Position numbers and translations under genes: made by a program. From IMG/VR virus record IMGVR_UViG_3300020159_000786, positions 1-64,000 of that record: a stretch of 64,000 bases of DNA; one strand, written 5' to 3'. This DNA comes from a virus. Positions 23,233-36,200 of this stretch are shown here, piece after piece. Numbering within the stretch: position 1 is the first letter of the stretch; the number at the start of each line of letters is the position of its first letter. The notes beneath the pieces were generated by a model. That model was not told where the DNA came from and made no database searches. It saw nothing but the letters and a program-made list of their open reading frames with translations.

Positions 23233-23733
23233 CTAAAGCGAATGATTAATAACTTCATATACCTTTAAAAATGAAGAATTTCGTGATACAGGATTTCCTT
23301 TTAAATATACCTCAATACTAATTCTATTAGGTGCTGATGACTGAATAACTCCATTGATGGTATATGTGCTTGGATGTGGTGTAGAATAAGCATTTCCAGC
23401 AATCCTTTGTTTATATATCCAATCTCCACCATCATTTCTATCATACCTTATCCATACATCAAAATCTACTGCAGTTCTTATTAAGTTGTTATTTTTTTTA
23501 ATACCTACTGGATCCCATGAAAATGTTGTAAGACTTTGAGAACTTGATGTTCCGATTACACCCAACTCATACTCATATTCTGGATTAAGTAAAACTATTG
23601 GCGACCAATGTGATGCTCTGTTTTTATCTTCTGAAATAATCCTATATCTTAAAAGGTATCCTTCATTTATAGAAGATATATCTGGAAAGTTTTTGTTTTC
23701 AATTATTATTTTTTTAATATTATCGTCTACCAT
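23233..23733 (-). CDS. Tail-tip protein, beta-sandwich-like
   Basis: 166 residues, no signal peptide. LLRYRIISEDKNRASHWSPIVLL and FDVWIRYDRNDGGDWIYKQRI look like fibronectin-type beta strands. Its ATG overlaps the stop of the larger tail gene by 1 nt. It probably forms part of the tail tip or fibre base; no catalytic motif seen. Confidence 0.5.
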   Translation of the reverse strand: MVDDNIKKIIIENKNFPDISSINEGYLLRYRIISEDKNRASHWSPIVLLNPEYEYELGVIGTSSSQSLTTFSWDPVGIKKNNNLIRTAVDFDVWIRYDRNDGGDWIYKQRIAGNAYSTPHPSTYTINGVIQSSAPNRISIEVYLKGNPVSRNSSFLKVYEVINHSL

Positions 23734-24893
23734 TAAACTACATCCAAAATAAATCTAAACTCTATATAACTATTAGTGTTTGATAATTTTGTAATTGGTA
23801 AACTATCAATATTTCTAATTACAGTATATCCAGTTAAACCATATAAAGGATTTAGTCTATTTTGGTTTTCAAGTCTTAACGCATCTAATGCAATATAATA
23901 ATTATCATTTATTTCATTAGCAGACACAGTTCCACTTAAAACCTGTGCATATATATTAACTGTGTCAACTGCTTTCCAAGAAAAACCATTGGTTGTATTT
24001 AATTCGTTTATTTTTTTATTTACAACAAAATATCTGTTCTCATTAAAGTTATAAATATTGCTTGACAAGGAGTGGTCTACTCTGCACTCCATTCGTGAAT
24101 AAGCAGATGGATCATTAGAACACAAAAATTCTACCATTATATTTACAGCAACTTTTGGCTCTACAGTTAAATCTGTTCCATCTTTATTAATTAAACTAAA
24201 GGCTATTCTTAATTCATCATTTAATGAGTTTTTTGACAAGTCTACCGAGTTACCTGAAATTTGTATAAAATTACCATCTCCAACTAAAGACCCAGAACTT
24301 CCAGAAAATGTAGACGAATCTCCACGCATAATTATTGTGTTATTTAAAAATCTAGGTGTTTCATTTTTAATATACCTTGATTCATTAAAAAATATAGGAT
24401 TGTCTGCATTTGATTGAAATATGTCCAAAGCAACTGATGCAGAATTTACAGTAAATACATCTTTTATTACATTTAAAATAAGTGGATCATCTAGTGGTTC
24501 TGAAACAGTAATTAAACTTGTTGATCCATTGATTTTCCAATTTTCTTTAGATGTAAAAGCAAACAATGTTTTACTATCTGTGGACCCCAAGGATGTGTTA
24601 TAGCCTGCTGAATAAATTCCAACCTCAGTAATTTCATATCTTTCTTCTGTCGGTATCTCTGCAGTTAAAACTATTTTTGATACTCCATCATCATTTACAA
24701 TTCCTCTAGCAGATATTGGAACACGAAACATTTCAAAGTCTAAATCTGTTTTATTAGAATAATCTGGTAACTCTCCGTCTACATAAGGCTCTAGTGGTTT
24801 TGCTCCACAACCTACCGCTATGTATGAAGCGTAAGATGGTGCCTGACCTAATAAATATTTAGCAATTATATTTTTTCCAACATTTGTAATCAT
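23733..24893 (-). CDS. Tail-tip / fibre-base protein
   Basis: 386 residues. N-terminus MITNVGKNIIAKYLLGQAPSYASYIAVGCGAKPL is a motif I recall in phage baseplate/fibre proteins, followed by FEMFRVPISARGIV and EITEVGIYSAGYN. The C-terminal two thirds are beta-rich and low in charge, compatible with a receptor-binding or carbohydrate-binding fold. It starts with GGAG and a TGATACAAT element upstream. Likely at the distal tail; receptor unknown. Confidence 0.6.
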   Translation of the reverse strand: MITNVGKNIIAKYLLGQAPSYASYIAVGCGAKPLEPYVDGELPDYSNKTDLDFEMFRVPISARGIVNDDGVSKIVLTAEIPTEERYEITEVGIYSAGYNTSLGSTDSKTLFAFTSKENWKINGSTSLITVSEPLDDPLILNVIKDVFTVNSASVALDIFQSNADNPIFFNESRYIKNETPRFLNNTIIMRGDSSTFSGSSGSLVGDGNFIQISGNSVDLSKNSLNDELRIAFSLINKDGTDLTVEPKVAVNIMVEFLCSNDPSAYSRMECRVDHSLSSNIYNFNENRYFVVNKKINELNTTNGFSWKAVDTVNIYAQVLSGTVSANEINDNYYIALDALRLENQNRLNPLYGLTGYTVIRNIDSLPITKLSNTNSYIEFRFILDVV

Positions 24894-24908
24894 AAAAAAT
24901 CTCCTAAT

Positions 24909-25400
24909 CTATATTGTATCATAGTAAGTGTTTCCATTTAATAAAATTTCAACTTCTACCTGTTCGTCTTTTTCCATATTAATAAGTTCTATGACAATAT
25001 TTCCAGTTATTTCATCTATATATATGTTAGAATTATTTGGACCGCTTGCTACATTGGGAATTTTTGATTCAAACAAAATAGGAAAATTTTTAAAATATTG
25101 AAGAGAGGTTTGATCAACTGGTGATAAGTTATATGAGTTATATTTTTGATATATTTGATTAGAATTACCTATTGGTTCGTAAATTAAGTTTGATCCAAAA
25201 ACAGTGTCGTTACGTGAAATATTAAGTATTTCTTGACTACCAATATCTTCAAATATTAATTTAGTCATTAATTCTACTGGAGTAGACTCTTCATCGAGCA
25301 GTACATATTGCGGGGTAGCGGTTTTAACAAGATTGTTGTCAACGCTAGTAGAATTATTAGAAGATATTTTTATTGGTGTATTAGGATTAGAATCAGTCAT
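24909..25400 (-). CDS. Hypothetical tail-tip protein
   Basis: 163 residues from ATG 25400, overlapping the 1422-residue tail protein's stop by 8 nt. Polar, Asn/Ser-rich, with predicted strands (QYVLLDEESTPVELMTKLIFEDIG). No domain recognised. Position among tail-tip genes suggests a structural role. Confidence 0.5.
   Translation of the reverse strand: MTDSNPNTPIKISSNNSTSVDNNLVKTATPQYVLLDEESTPVELMTKLIFEDIGSQEILNISRNDTVFGSNLIYEPIGNSNQIYQKYNSYNLSPVDQTSLQYFKNFPILFESKIPNVASGPNNSNIYIDEITGNIVIELINMEKDEQVEVEILLNGNTYYDTI
24913..24921 (-). promoter_or_regulatory. Extended -10 TGATACAAT
   Basis: Minus-strand variant of the TGATATAAT element, overlapping the 3' end of the 163-residue gene; the leader carries GGAG before ATG 24893. 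Confidence 0.35.
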
Positions 25401-28400
25401 CTGATATCTCCATAGCATATATACTCATTAATGGGCCATCTTTTGTTCTACTATATGACATGTTGTATATAACAAACCTAACGTTTTCATTAACAAAAAT
25501 ATTCTTACCGTCTTTATCTTTGTAATAAATATTTACAATATCTCCAAGTTGCAATGTTGGTATTGGAAAAATGTCTAAACCTATTGATTTTTTAGGATTT
25601 AAAGTTTTATCTACAATCCAACCCAAAAGAGATTCGGCATCTTGTTTATTTTGTACATATGGCAAATCTAATGTAAACTCTTTTTTTCCATACTTTGTTC
25701 TGCTTATTTTAATTTTATTATATTTATCTTGTTTTTTAACATTAGATCTTATTGTAGCGTCATCTAAATATTTATATTTTAAAAAATTGCTTTTATCAGA
25801 ATAATAGTCATCTACAGTTATTGTATTTGTTGTTGATTGAGTAAATGCTACACCTTGAATTCTTAAATAATTTCCAGATGTTTCATCTAAACTAAGAACG
25901 GTGTCAGTTGCATTAAACAATAAAAATTCTGCACCATATGCATCTGGCAAAAATCCAGATACAGTGTATCCTTTTATTTTATTAAATGTTGGTGATATTT
26001 TTGCATATAATGCTGGGTATGCTTTATCGTATTTAATATTCATATAAGCACATTCACGCATAATTGATCCAAACTCATCAAAATACATGCTGTACGCTGG
26101 TGGCTCATTTGAACTTAAACCAGATAAATATGTTGATTGAATAACTGAACTCATAGCATATTTTCTAAATGCATCATCTGATGTTATTTCTTGATTATCA
26201 AATATATTATTAAATGGTAAATCAATTTCTTGTGAAGTATTTTGTGAGTAGTTGCTAGTTAATGCAAATATATTTTCAAACATAATTTTAGAAGAACCTC
26301 TTGTAAACAAGCACATGTTATTATATATTGGAAGTGGATTGTTATCATCTACGATTGCTATGATTTTGTTATTTACATATAAATAAAATTTTCTAATATT
26401 TCCTACATCTATATACTCTACAGCAATATCATATACAGTAGGATTTTGTTCTCCAGTCATCCTATATTGTCCAGTAAACAATCCATCGTCAACAATTATG
26501 TTTGATGACCCAGACCATAGTTTTATAGGAACTGCAGTAGTACTATTACTATCTTTTAATATTTTATAAAAAACCATATTTGCAATATTTGATTCAGAAG
26601 CATACGAATTAATATTTGTATCTGTTAAAGCAATCATTTCAAAATAATACCCAACATTAGTGTTAGGGTTAACTAAAACACCTATTCCTCCTGAGCCCCC
26701 ACCAATACTAATATTTTGTGATGGGTTGGTTCCAGGAACTACATAATATGTTGTAGATCCTACAGGAGTTTGTCCACGAACCTCATTATTTTCTATTTTT
26801 CCAATAATTCTTAATCTTGTTCCAAAATGTTTAAACTTGTTATTTAATTCTTTGTTGACGTATGTTATATAATTAATTGAATCTTTATCTGTTGGAAAAA
26901 CTGGTCCACTAAAAACTAATGCTGATGATTGTATAGATCCAGAACTAGTTGACAAAATTTCTTTTTTTGAATATTCTGAATTATAGGAGTTACTCATAAA
27001 GTTTTTAATAATTCCAGACCTGTTGGACTGTTGAGCAATTACATTATCTAAACCAGCCTCACCGATGATGGTAGTTTTATCTAATTCTTTATCTTGAAAC
27101 AAATATTCAGCATACATGTTGCATGATCTTACATTATCATTATTTGTCCAATATGAATTTAATCCCGCTGTATGTGTTGCAATCGTGGTTCCAAACTGAC
27201 CTCTACCATTTTTTAAGATATCTCCGCTTTTTAACCTTAACTCATTATTTATTAATTCATAATCTGGTTCTGAATATATTCTTACCAATCCTGTTGGATA
27301 AATTTTTCCATTAAAGGGGATGGTAGAAAAATAATATTCATATTCTTTGTCATTTGATATCCACACATTGCCTATTTTAGGTATGTTATATTCTACCGCA
27401 TCATATTTTATAATTTCTCCATTTGAATAAAAATATCCTTCATAATTGCTAATCCAATATACATTTTCTCCCAAATCTAAAAGATTATTGACTACTGAGT
27501 TGTTAATAACTGACGGAACAGAGTCTGACAAGTTTGAATTTAATGGCATAGCACTTAAAACATAAGAAGACATAGAACTGGTAGAGTCATTCATAGTTTT
27601 TGTATTCTTTTTGCCAGACGCTTCCCATAAAAGTACTGGCTTGTAAATCCAATTTTTATCTTTATCTATAGAACTTGCTTGCTTGACAGATCCTAATGAT
27701 TTTTGAACATATCTTGTAGTATAGTTAATTTTTCCATCATTAAATATTTTTTTATCAATAGAAGATATGTTAATAATATTTTCTTTTTTATTATTTTGAG
27801 AATCTTCATTTCCATATAATGTAAAAGATGTATCTCTTTGATTTATTTTTGGTAACATATATTCTTTACTCATCATAACAAAATTATTATATTCATCAAA
27901 AAACATTGCATACTGTGATGAAATAGCAATATCGTTTAGCACTTGAGCAATAGTGGTATCTGAATTGCAAAAGAAAAATGGAATAATTGTTTCGCTTTCT
28001 CCATCAATACTTTTAAAAACATAATTAGAAAAACCAACGTAATCCAATAAAGTTGAAACTACAAAACTTACAGAAACATTAGTAAAAAATAAACTTGGTG
28101 CTGCCAATGACTCAAAATAAAAATACATGTCTCTAAGTTCTATATCTATTGTTGCATCTTTAACATTACTTTGTGGCATACTGTCTGAATACATCGTTTT
28201 TATTGGAATCCACTGATTAAAACTTCTTAATAAATTATTTGCTTGAATAGATTCATAAAAATTAAACTTAACATTAATATCTAAAAATTCATTAATAATG
28301 CTATTTGTATTATTTTTATTAAATATTTGATTAAAATCAAAAATACTTAAATTTCCAGTAGAAGCAAGTAGTTGTCCAACTGGTAATCCGTTTGCTGTAG

Positions 28401-29661
28401 AATCTGATAAACTCTTGTTTATAGAATATTTTGAAACCATATCGGTTATGTCAGCATAAAGTCTTGGAGAAAGTTCTATTAGTTCAAAACAACTGTCAAA
28501 TTTATTCATTGTTGTAACTACAATTCTAAGCCCATCAATATTTTCAAATTCTCTATATTTATTTTTATTAGTTTTAACATCATAAAATTGAGGATAATCT
28601 ATAAAACTTTTTAATAATTTTGTATTGCTTTGTATAGAATCTTCTTGTATACTCCAACCATAATTTGGAACATGTGTTTCATATAAAGAACCATTCCATA
28701 TGTATAAAGTTCCAAGATCATTCTCACTTGATATAAGTAAATATGCATTTCCAGTATTTGCACTATCTGGTATTTGACCAGTATAAGAAATTGTATCAAT
28801 TAATAAAAAGGTGTCCACATACTTACTTGGTGGTATTAATCCATACCCAATTTCTACATAACCATCTTCTTTTATTATTGAAGTTCCGTCATTTCTTTCT
28901 GATGATGAATCAAAATTTATGATATCTTCCCAGTTATTATTTATTAATTTTTGCACCTTCCAACTTATTGGTGTTGTTTGATTTGAATATCCATAAAATG
29001 GATCATCTATCTCTCCATATATTGTATTAAATGGACCTAAGTTTTTTGTTCCAACATGGGTTTGCATTTTAATAACAATCTTGTTAGTTGGTACACTTTT
29101 ATTATAAATAACAAAAGGAGCAACATCGTCTATAAAATTTTGACCATTTTGTATATTTGTTGCAATTCCACACTCTTTATTGTTTTCAGTTCTATATGAT
29201 GTCCAATATTTAAATAAATCTTTGTTACTGTGCATGTAATATCTTGGTCTTACTGCTAGATATTGATTGGTATTATGTAAATAATTATTATTAAAATATC
29301 TAATTTTGTTTATTCCTGATCTAGGTCTAAACTTTTCAAAACAACTTTCTAAAGAATTTAACTGTTTTTCTTTATCTTTTTTTGATATAAATATTTGTGG
29401 TTCATCAAGATTATTAAATCCGCCATCTATTTCAATATCTGCATCTGTTGCATTTGTATAAAAGTTTCCATAATCATTTGGATCATACGTATTATTTATT
29501 ATATTATAAAGAGAGTTGCTTTCTAATGGTCTGTATCGATAGTTACCTACAGAAGATATATTTTCTGGATTATTAAAATTCCACTCTGCTGTAACTTTTG
29601 AAATTGTACTTATACTATTTGAGGTTTCTAAGTAATTATTTATAACATTATTTGTAAACAT
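25393..29661 (-). CDS. Large minor tail protein (tail hub/tip)
   Basis: 1422 residues. Asn/Ser/Tyr-rich. Residues roughly 900-1150 read like a concanavalin/LamG-type beta-sandwich (YYFEMIALTDTN...FYLYVNNKIIAIVDD), and the C-terminus LQLGDIVNIYYKDKDGKN with VRFVIYNMSYSRTKDGP resembles the hub domain of tail-associated proteins. It follows the Dit-like protein in order, where siphophages place the Tal/hub protein. No peptidase motif seen. Likely builds the tail tip and contacts the host. Confidence 0.65.
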   Translation of the reverse strand: MFTNNVINNYLETSNSISTISKVTAEWNFNNPENISSVGNYRYRPLESNSLYNIINNTYDPNDYGNFYTNATDADIEIDGGFNNLDEPQIFISKKDKEKQLNSLESCFEKFRPRSGINKIRYFNNNYLHNTNQYLAVRPRYYMHSNKDLFKYWTSYRTENNKECGIATNIQNGQNFIDDVAPFVIYNKSVPTNKIVIKMQTHVGTKNLGPFNTIYGEIDDPFYGYSNQTTPISWKVQKLINNNWEDIINFDSSSERNDGTSIIKEDGYVEIGYGLIPPSKYVDTFLLIDTISYTGQIPDSANTGNAYLLISSENDLGTLYIWNGSLYETHVPNYGWSIQEDSIQSNTKLLKSFIDYPQFYDVKTNKNKYREFENIDGLRIVVTTMNKFDSCFELIELSPRLYADITDMVSKYSINKSLSDSTANGLPVGQLLASTGNLSIFDFNQIFNKNNTNSIINEFLDINVKFNFYESIQANNLLRSFNQWIPIKTMYSDSMPQSNVKDATIDIELRDMYFYFESLAAPSLFFTNVSVSFVVSTLLDYVGFSNYVFKSIDGESETIIPFFFCNSDTTIAQVLNDIAISSQYAMFFDEYNNFVMMSKEYMLPKINQRDTSFTLYGNEDSQNNKKENIINISSIDKKIFNDGKINYTTRYVQKSLGSVKQASSIDKDKNWIYKPVLLWEASGKKNTKTMNDSTSSMSSYVLSAMPLNSNLSDSVPSVINNSVVNNLLDLGENVYWISNYEGYFYSNGEIIKYDAVEYNIPKIGNVWISNDKEYEYYFSTIPFNGKIYPTGLVRIYSEPDYELINNELRLKSGDILKNGRGQFGTTIATHTAGLNSYWTNNDNVRSCNMYAEYLFQDKELDKTTIIGEAGLDNVIAQQSNRSGIIKNFMSNSYNSEYSKKEILSTSSGSIQSSALVFSGPVFPTDKDSINYITYVNKELNNKFKHFGTRLRIIGKIENNEVRGQTPVGSTTYYVVPGTNPSQNISIGGGSGGIGVLVNPNTNVGYYFEMIALTDTNINSYASESNIANMVFYKILKDSNSTTAVPIKLWSGSSNIIVDDGLFTGQYRMTGEQNPTVYDIAVEYIDVGNIRKFYLYVNNKIIAIVDDNNPLPIYNNMCLFTRGSSKIMFENIFALTSNYSQNTSQEIDLPFNNIFDNQEITSDDAFRKYAMSSVIQSTYLSGLSSNEPPAYSMYFDEFGSIMRECAYMNIKYDKAYPALYAKISPTFNKIKGYTVSGFLPDAYGAEFLLFNATDTVLSLDETSGNYLRIQGVAFTQSTTNTITVDDYYSDKSNFLKYKYLDDATIRSNVKKQDKYNKIKISRTKYGKKEFTLDLPYVQNKQDAESLLGWIVDKTLNPKKSIGLDIFPIPTLQLGDIVNIYYKDKDGKNIFVNENVRFVIYNMSYSRTKDGPLMSIYAMEISDD

Positions 29662-30296
29662 TATGCTTCTACCAAATTTATATTAATGTTCCAAAGATCG
29701 TAAGTTCCGCTTCCTCTCTTTACTACATCATAAGAAAAATCATTAAAAAATACTTCAACAACTTCTTGATATTCTTGCAATCTATCATATGAACTCTCTC
29801 CAAGAGTGTTAAAGTTTGACCTTTTATCATAACACAAAAACATATAAAATGAGCCAGTTTGATTTTTATACCAGTCTAGTAACTCGTTACCACCTGCACC
29901 ACCATCTACCGTATGTGCTATTATTCCTTCAGGAACTTCTCCACTTATTGGATCAAAAGAGGGCCTATCACTATATGCTCTTGATGGAAAATTTGTCCAA
30001 GACAAACTGAATGATCTTTTATCTGCTATGTGGTAAGATCTCATTTTTCCATTTATCATTCTTTGTTTTTGCTCTACTCTTTCATTTGTTATGTCAATTG
30101 GCCCACGATTATGATCACTTAATATGATAAAAAAATCACTACCTTGTTCTGGAGAATCTGTATCTATTTCATATCCGTTTGGAACGTATATATTACCTAA
30201 ATCTGTAGATACTTTGCTTCCTGGATTATTAGAAAAAAGAACAGCCTGTGGTCTGTAGTATTTTTTTCTATTATTCATATATACTAAATTAGCCAT
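29661..30296 (-). CDS. Distal tail (Dit)-like protein
   Basis: 211 residues directly downstream of the tape measure gene (1-nt overlap), where the Dit hub usually sits. The strands SFSLSWTNFPSRAYSDRP and VVEVFFNDFSYDVVKRGSGTYDLWNININLVEA resemble the beta-rich belt domain of Dit-like proteins. It would form the hexameric hub that closes the tail tube. Assigned from synteny plus beta-rich pattern. Confidence 0.6.
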   Translation of the reverse strand: MANLVYMNNRKKYYRPQAVLFSNNPGSKVSTDLGNIYVPNGYEIDTDSPEQGSDFFIILSDHNRGPIDITNERVEQKQRMINGKMRSYHIADKRSFSLSWTNFPSRAYSDRPSFDPISGEVPEGIIAHTVDGGAGGNELLDWYKNQTGSFYMFLCYDKRSNFNTLGESSYDRLQEYQEVVEVFFNDFSYDVVKRGSGTYDLWNININLVEA

Positions 30297-33200
30297 TATA
30301 TTCTATTCCCCTTGATTCTTTGAGAATCTATTTGTTTAATCTGCATCATTACCGTTCTAGCAATTTCGTTAGGATTTGCATCAGATTTAACATTAACATT
30401 CAGATTATAATTATACACTGAAGAAGACATAGGGGCTTCGCCTTTATTAATTGCCCTTAGATTATCTACTCCAAATTTATCTACACCATACTTACTTACA
30501 ATAAACTCTCCAGGAGTTAACATTGCTGGAACGGTATCTGTGCCAACGGCAAAACCACCTGAAGCAAAATATTTATTTTTAATTTTACTACCCAACGTAG
30601 CACCCAACGTAGTAAGGCTGTTTGGTTTTCCTAAAATATTAAGGCCGCTTGTTTTTCCTAAAGTACTAGAGCCGCTTGTTTTTACTGGAGCATAAAAGTT
30701 TGGAGTATAGGCATAAGCGTAGATATTCGATGTTTGAGTTTTTTTAGGATCTAGTTTTTTAGGATCTATTTTTTTAGGATCTAGTTTTGTATCTACTGGT
30801 GGTGGGGGCGGCCCAGTATCAGCAGGAGGTCCTGGAATGGTTGTGCCAGAGTATCTCGCAAGTTGTTCTATAACTCTAGTCCACATAGCATCAATTTCAG
30901 TTATGGTTGTCAAAGAGTCTTGCAATACTTTGTTATATTTTCCTGAAGCAGTTGTTGCTACATCAATTCGTACTTTTTGATCTTCCCATTGTTGTTTAGT
31001 CATTCCAGCAATGGTTAGTCCTTCTACCTGCTTTTCAATTTGTTTGTTAATTGTATCTAGTTGTACTTGTGCTAATCTTGCTTGCTCTTGTAATGGTGCA
31101 ATTGTGTCTTGTTCAATTCTATAATTTTGTTTTTTTATTGCATTTACTTTTGCTTCTAGTTGATCTCTTGTTAATCCACCAGCAGTAAGTCTGTTAATTT
31201 GAGCATCTCTTGCTGCTTCCATTCCTGCTCTTTGTTGAGTAATTGCATCTTGAGCACTTTGTGCACGAAGTTCTTGAACTGCTCTTGCAGCAGCAAAAAT
31301 ATCTCCTTGTGATAATGCCTGAGCAACTGAAAGTCTTCCTTGTTCTTGTCTTGCAATAACTTCGTTGATTTTATTAATCTTATCTAATGATTCAAACTGC
31401 TTTTCATATCTTTCGTTTATCTTTTCTGCTTGATCATCAATAGTTTTTAATCCATCCTCATATCTACTAATTTGATAATTATTTGTATCTATGATATTTT
31501 GTGCGGATTTTATTTGTTCTTCTGCATTTTTAATTATTAATTCTTGTTTGCTTGTTTCTGCCCTTCTTTGCATTTTTATTAATTTTTCTTGAACATCAAA
31601 GAATTTATTGGCAGCATCATATCCAGGATCAAACGCTTGTGCATATTCTCCAAATTTAAAGAATGTCCTTAGTTTTTCAAGATTAGATTTATTAGTTATA
31701 TCAATAATCTTTTGCATATCTTTTCCAAGTTTATTAGTTGCTACTGATGAAGCAAATGCTGAATCTTGAACTGCATCATATGCACTTGAAACATCCATTC
31801 CCGCTGCTGTTAATTTTTCAAATGCTAAGGCTTGGTTTTTAGCATCTGCAATATTCTTTTCTTGTTGATTTTGATATTCTCCAATGGCAATTGCATCAAT
31901 AACCTTTTGTAATGTTTCTATATCCTTAAACAAACCTTTATATTTATCATAATCATCTGGAGACAATCCAGTAATAAAATCGATAACGCTTTGTGATGCC
32001 CCCTGCCCTCTAAGTTTTTGTGCCAAACCTTGAAATCCTTCAATGCCACGTTTAACTAAATTCTTTAATGCTGATGCTGATGATTCCCAACCAATTGTAA
32101 GTTCTTGGGTAGCAGATCTTACTTCTCTTATCTTCTTTACTAGTTCATCTAGTGGCGATGATGTTGGTCCTGTACCGCCGAAATCCTCACCCAATTCACC
32201 TGTGTTAACAGCCTCAGCCTCTACGCTAACCTTTGTTACTTGTTGAGCACCCTGAATCATATACTGTTCTGGCGATGCACCTGGGTTTGCTCTTTGCCAT
32301 GCCAAAAATTCTGGACTATTGTTTCCAGTTACTTCTGCCATCGTAGTCAATGTTTGTAAATAAATCTTTTGTTGTTCTGGTGGAAGACTCATAAAATATT
32401 CTTGATCTTGCCTTAATGCTTCCATTTCTTCAGCACCAAGTATGCTTGCTGCTATTGTTAAATCAATTTTACCCTTTTGTGCTTTTATATCTGCTATTGT
32501 TTGTTCTAGTCTAGTAGCAACTTCAGGATTTTTTTGTAAAAATTCTACAGCAATTCCAGTATTTAACACTTCTCCAGTTTTTGTAATGTCTGCAAAGAAA
32601 GTCAACATCTTTTGTGCTTCTTTTGGAGTCTTTGTAGATATGTCTGCTACAAACTTTGTTTGTGCTTTCTTGTTTGGATCTCCATTTTTATCTTGAAATG
32701 CGGATATAACTTGCACTGCTTGGTCTGCAAACTTTCCACCAAATTTTGTAGTTATATCAATGACCTTTGAAAGAGTTTCTTTATCTTCTCCAAATTGTTC
32801 AAATAGTGATACTACTTGCATTGGATCTATTTGACCACTTGCTAACTGAAACTTTATTGTATATTGTTGTTCTTCTTTTAGTCCAGCACCGCTTATCATA
32901 TCTGTTGCAAGTGGAACAATATCTTCTGATGCTGTTCCTTTATACTTTGCAGTTATTGCTTTATCTACTCCAGTCATCAATGCATTTTGAACTGCACCAC
33001 TAGCGTTTGCATAATTGTTTTGAATATCCATAGTTAATTGCGTGCCTTTTTCCAACATGGCTGCTTTTGCTTCTTCTTGTTTTAATATTAACTCATTTGC
33101 TTTTATAGTATCCCCCATTGCACGAGCAGATTCAATTCTTTTTTCATACTCTAAATCTAATGAGTCCATCAACTGTTGCTGTTGCTCTACTGCTATTTTT

Positions 33201-36200
33201 TGTATTGCAATAGATGCACCTGATGCTTCTCCAAGTCTTTTTTGTCTGTCTTTCATTGCATAAATTCCACCAGCAACCATTCCAACACCTGCACCAATTG
33301 CTGTACCAATTCCTGGAACAAATGATCCAGTTGCTGCACCCAATGTTAAGCCAGTTGCAAGACCACCAGCAATTCCTCCACCTACACCATACAAAGCACT
33401 TTTTCCGTAATCAGAAGTCTTTGGAACACCATTGCTACCTAACATTCTATTTGCAGTTCCCATTGTCTTTCTTGTTTCATCTATCATTTTTATTCTTACT
33501 GCCAAAGGATCTTTATTTAAGTTTTCACCATTTGGTCCAATCAAATCAATTACTTTTGCATTAACCTGTATGCCAAAAGAATAATCTCCAAGTTCTTGTG
33601 CTATATTTTGTGCAACACTTCTTGCTTGGGCTGCAGTTAATGCTCCAGAAGAAACTGCTGTTGCTAATTGATTTACAAGTTGTGACTGTGCTCCTGAACG
33701 TCCACTTGTTTTTATTGATTCTCCAATAGATTTGATTAATTGTTTTCCTAAGTCTGATTGAACAAAACTTTGACCAAAGGTAGTTTTACCAGTTTGTATT
33801 TGAAATGGACTTAGTAAGTTTTGACGTCTTCTATCCATAATTTCAGTTGCTGTTACTTTGCCAGAAAATTTAGCAAATTCATCCATTGCTTTTTTGCCAG
33901 AACCAAGTGATTCTCCCAACTTAAGTGCTGCATCTTGTGCCGAATTAAATGCTTTTTTAACTGAGTAAATTGCAGCACCCAATCCTGCTAGAACTAATGC
34001 AATGCCAGCAAATTTTGCAGGTAGCATAGATAGTATTGATGTTGCTGCTAACAAAGGACCAATAAGTTTTTGAGCAGTATCGCCTACCTGACCAGGGAGC
34101 ATTGATGCACCCATTGCAAGGGTGCTAACTCCCATAGCAACTCCGCCTGTGCTAAATCTTCGTGTTTTTCTATCATCCATAACACCTTTGTTTGGATTGT
34201 ATGGACTTGTTGGTCCAACCACACCTCTATTTAATTGTGAAAGTTGTGATTGTGGCATATTGTAAGCACCTTGAACAGTGCTAAGTGCTAACTTTTGTCC
34301 AGCAAATCTTGCATCATCTACATATTCTTGAGCACCTAAAATAAAACCTCTTGCCATATCTTTTCCAGATTCTTTAGTTTTTTTAGATGGTGAACTAATT
34401 TGTGCTGCTTGTTTAATTCCAACAAGAACGTCTTCTACTACACTAACGCCTAACTGTCTGGCTACGTTTTGTACTTGTTTTGATTTTCCAGGGTTATTTA
34501 ATAATTCTCTAATTGGCATTTGAGTAGGTCCATAAACATGACCCATTTGCATATTTTCAGCACCCATTCCAGTTCTTCTACCATATAATGCTTTTGCTGA
34601 TTTTCTAAGTTCTGAGTATGATGATGGTGCTCCAGATGACTTAAGGAATGCACCTCGACGAGAACGATTGTTTGCTACATCTGTTGATATGGTTCCATAA
34701 AAGTCTGGATCTAGTCCAAATGTTTTTCTAACTACACCTTTATCAACATCTTTTGTAATTTGATTAACATCTGATTCTACTGACTTTCCTGCAGCAGTCC
34801 AAGACTTTTTAAATCTTTCGTTAGTATCTTGTATACTTGCATAAGTTTCATCAAATTCTATATTTAACCTATCAACAAATTTTTGAGTAATTGATTCATA
34901 TTCGTTCATTATTGGATCAAAACTTCCTTGTCCTACTTGTGACATTGAAGGTGATATACCTCTTGCTTCTCCAACCCTTAATGCTAATGGAGATAATACT
35001 TGTGCAACATTAGCAATTCCAGATGCTCTTTGACTCATGTTTTCACTTGCATTTTGTAATCTAATTGCATATTCTGGATAAACACCAACATTAGGATTTC
35101 CATTTTCAAAACCAGGTATGTTTCCTGCAATAATGCCCTTTACTAAACCAGAATATTTTTTATTTTTGTCTGCTGGAATAACTGCTTCTCCTGGAGAAAG
35201 CATTGAAGGTATTATATCTCCTGCCCCCTTTGGTCCTGGCACACTTACGATGCCTTTGGCAAATCCCATTCTTGGTTGATTTGCAATACCTTTTCCTATT
35301 GAAAAATTAGTTGCAGCAGAGTTTGCTTGATTGTATGCACTTGCTAATGCTTTTACTGCCTGAGTTTCTGAAGTAAATCTTTGAGTTAAGTTTGCATGTG
35401 CTTGATCTAGTGAGGAGGCAACAGCCGCAGCCTCCAACTGTTCTTGTGTCAAGTAATTAACTTGTTCTCCAAGATACATACTAGATGTTCCAGCCTTATT
35501 AAATACAGACTTTACTCCAGTAAAAAGTTTAATAATGTTTGCTACACCGTTAGCCAACAAACCAAATGACATGATTGCTATTGGACCTATGCCAGCCAAT
35601 AAAGTTGTCAAATATACTACAAACTGTTTTGTACCGTCGCTAAGATTATCAAAACGCTTTAAAAGTTTACCAAAAAACTCTATTACTGGTGTAAGTGCTT
35701 TTAAGAACTGTTCGCCAATTGGAACTATTGCTGTTTTAAGATCTTGAACTTGCTTTTTAAATTTATACATTGGTGATTCAGAAATTTTATTTAATTCTCG
35801 TTCAGACAATATTGCAAGTTCTTCTACGGTGGCAGTGGTTAACTCAGCAACAGTTTGTGCTTGAGTACCTTCTTTAATAACGTTTTGAAATAACGTAGAT
35901 ATACGTGAAAATTGAAACTTACCAAATAGTTGTTCGATTGCTCTAGCACGATTAAGTGGATCTAGTGTGTCTAATGCACTTGCTACGTCTACAACAAGTT
36001 GTTTAACATTACCCTGATTTGCATCTACTATTCCTTTTATATTAATGCCAAAGCCAGCAAGAAACTCTGATGCTCTTTTGGTTGGATTGATAATAGAAGC
36101 CAAACCAGATTTTAATGCGTTAGCACCTTCTCCAGCCTGAATACCACCTTCACGCATAGCAGTCATAAAGAATGCTAAGTCTTTAACATCTCCACCAAGT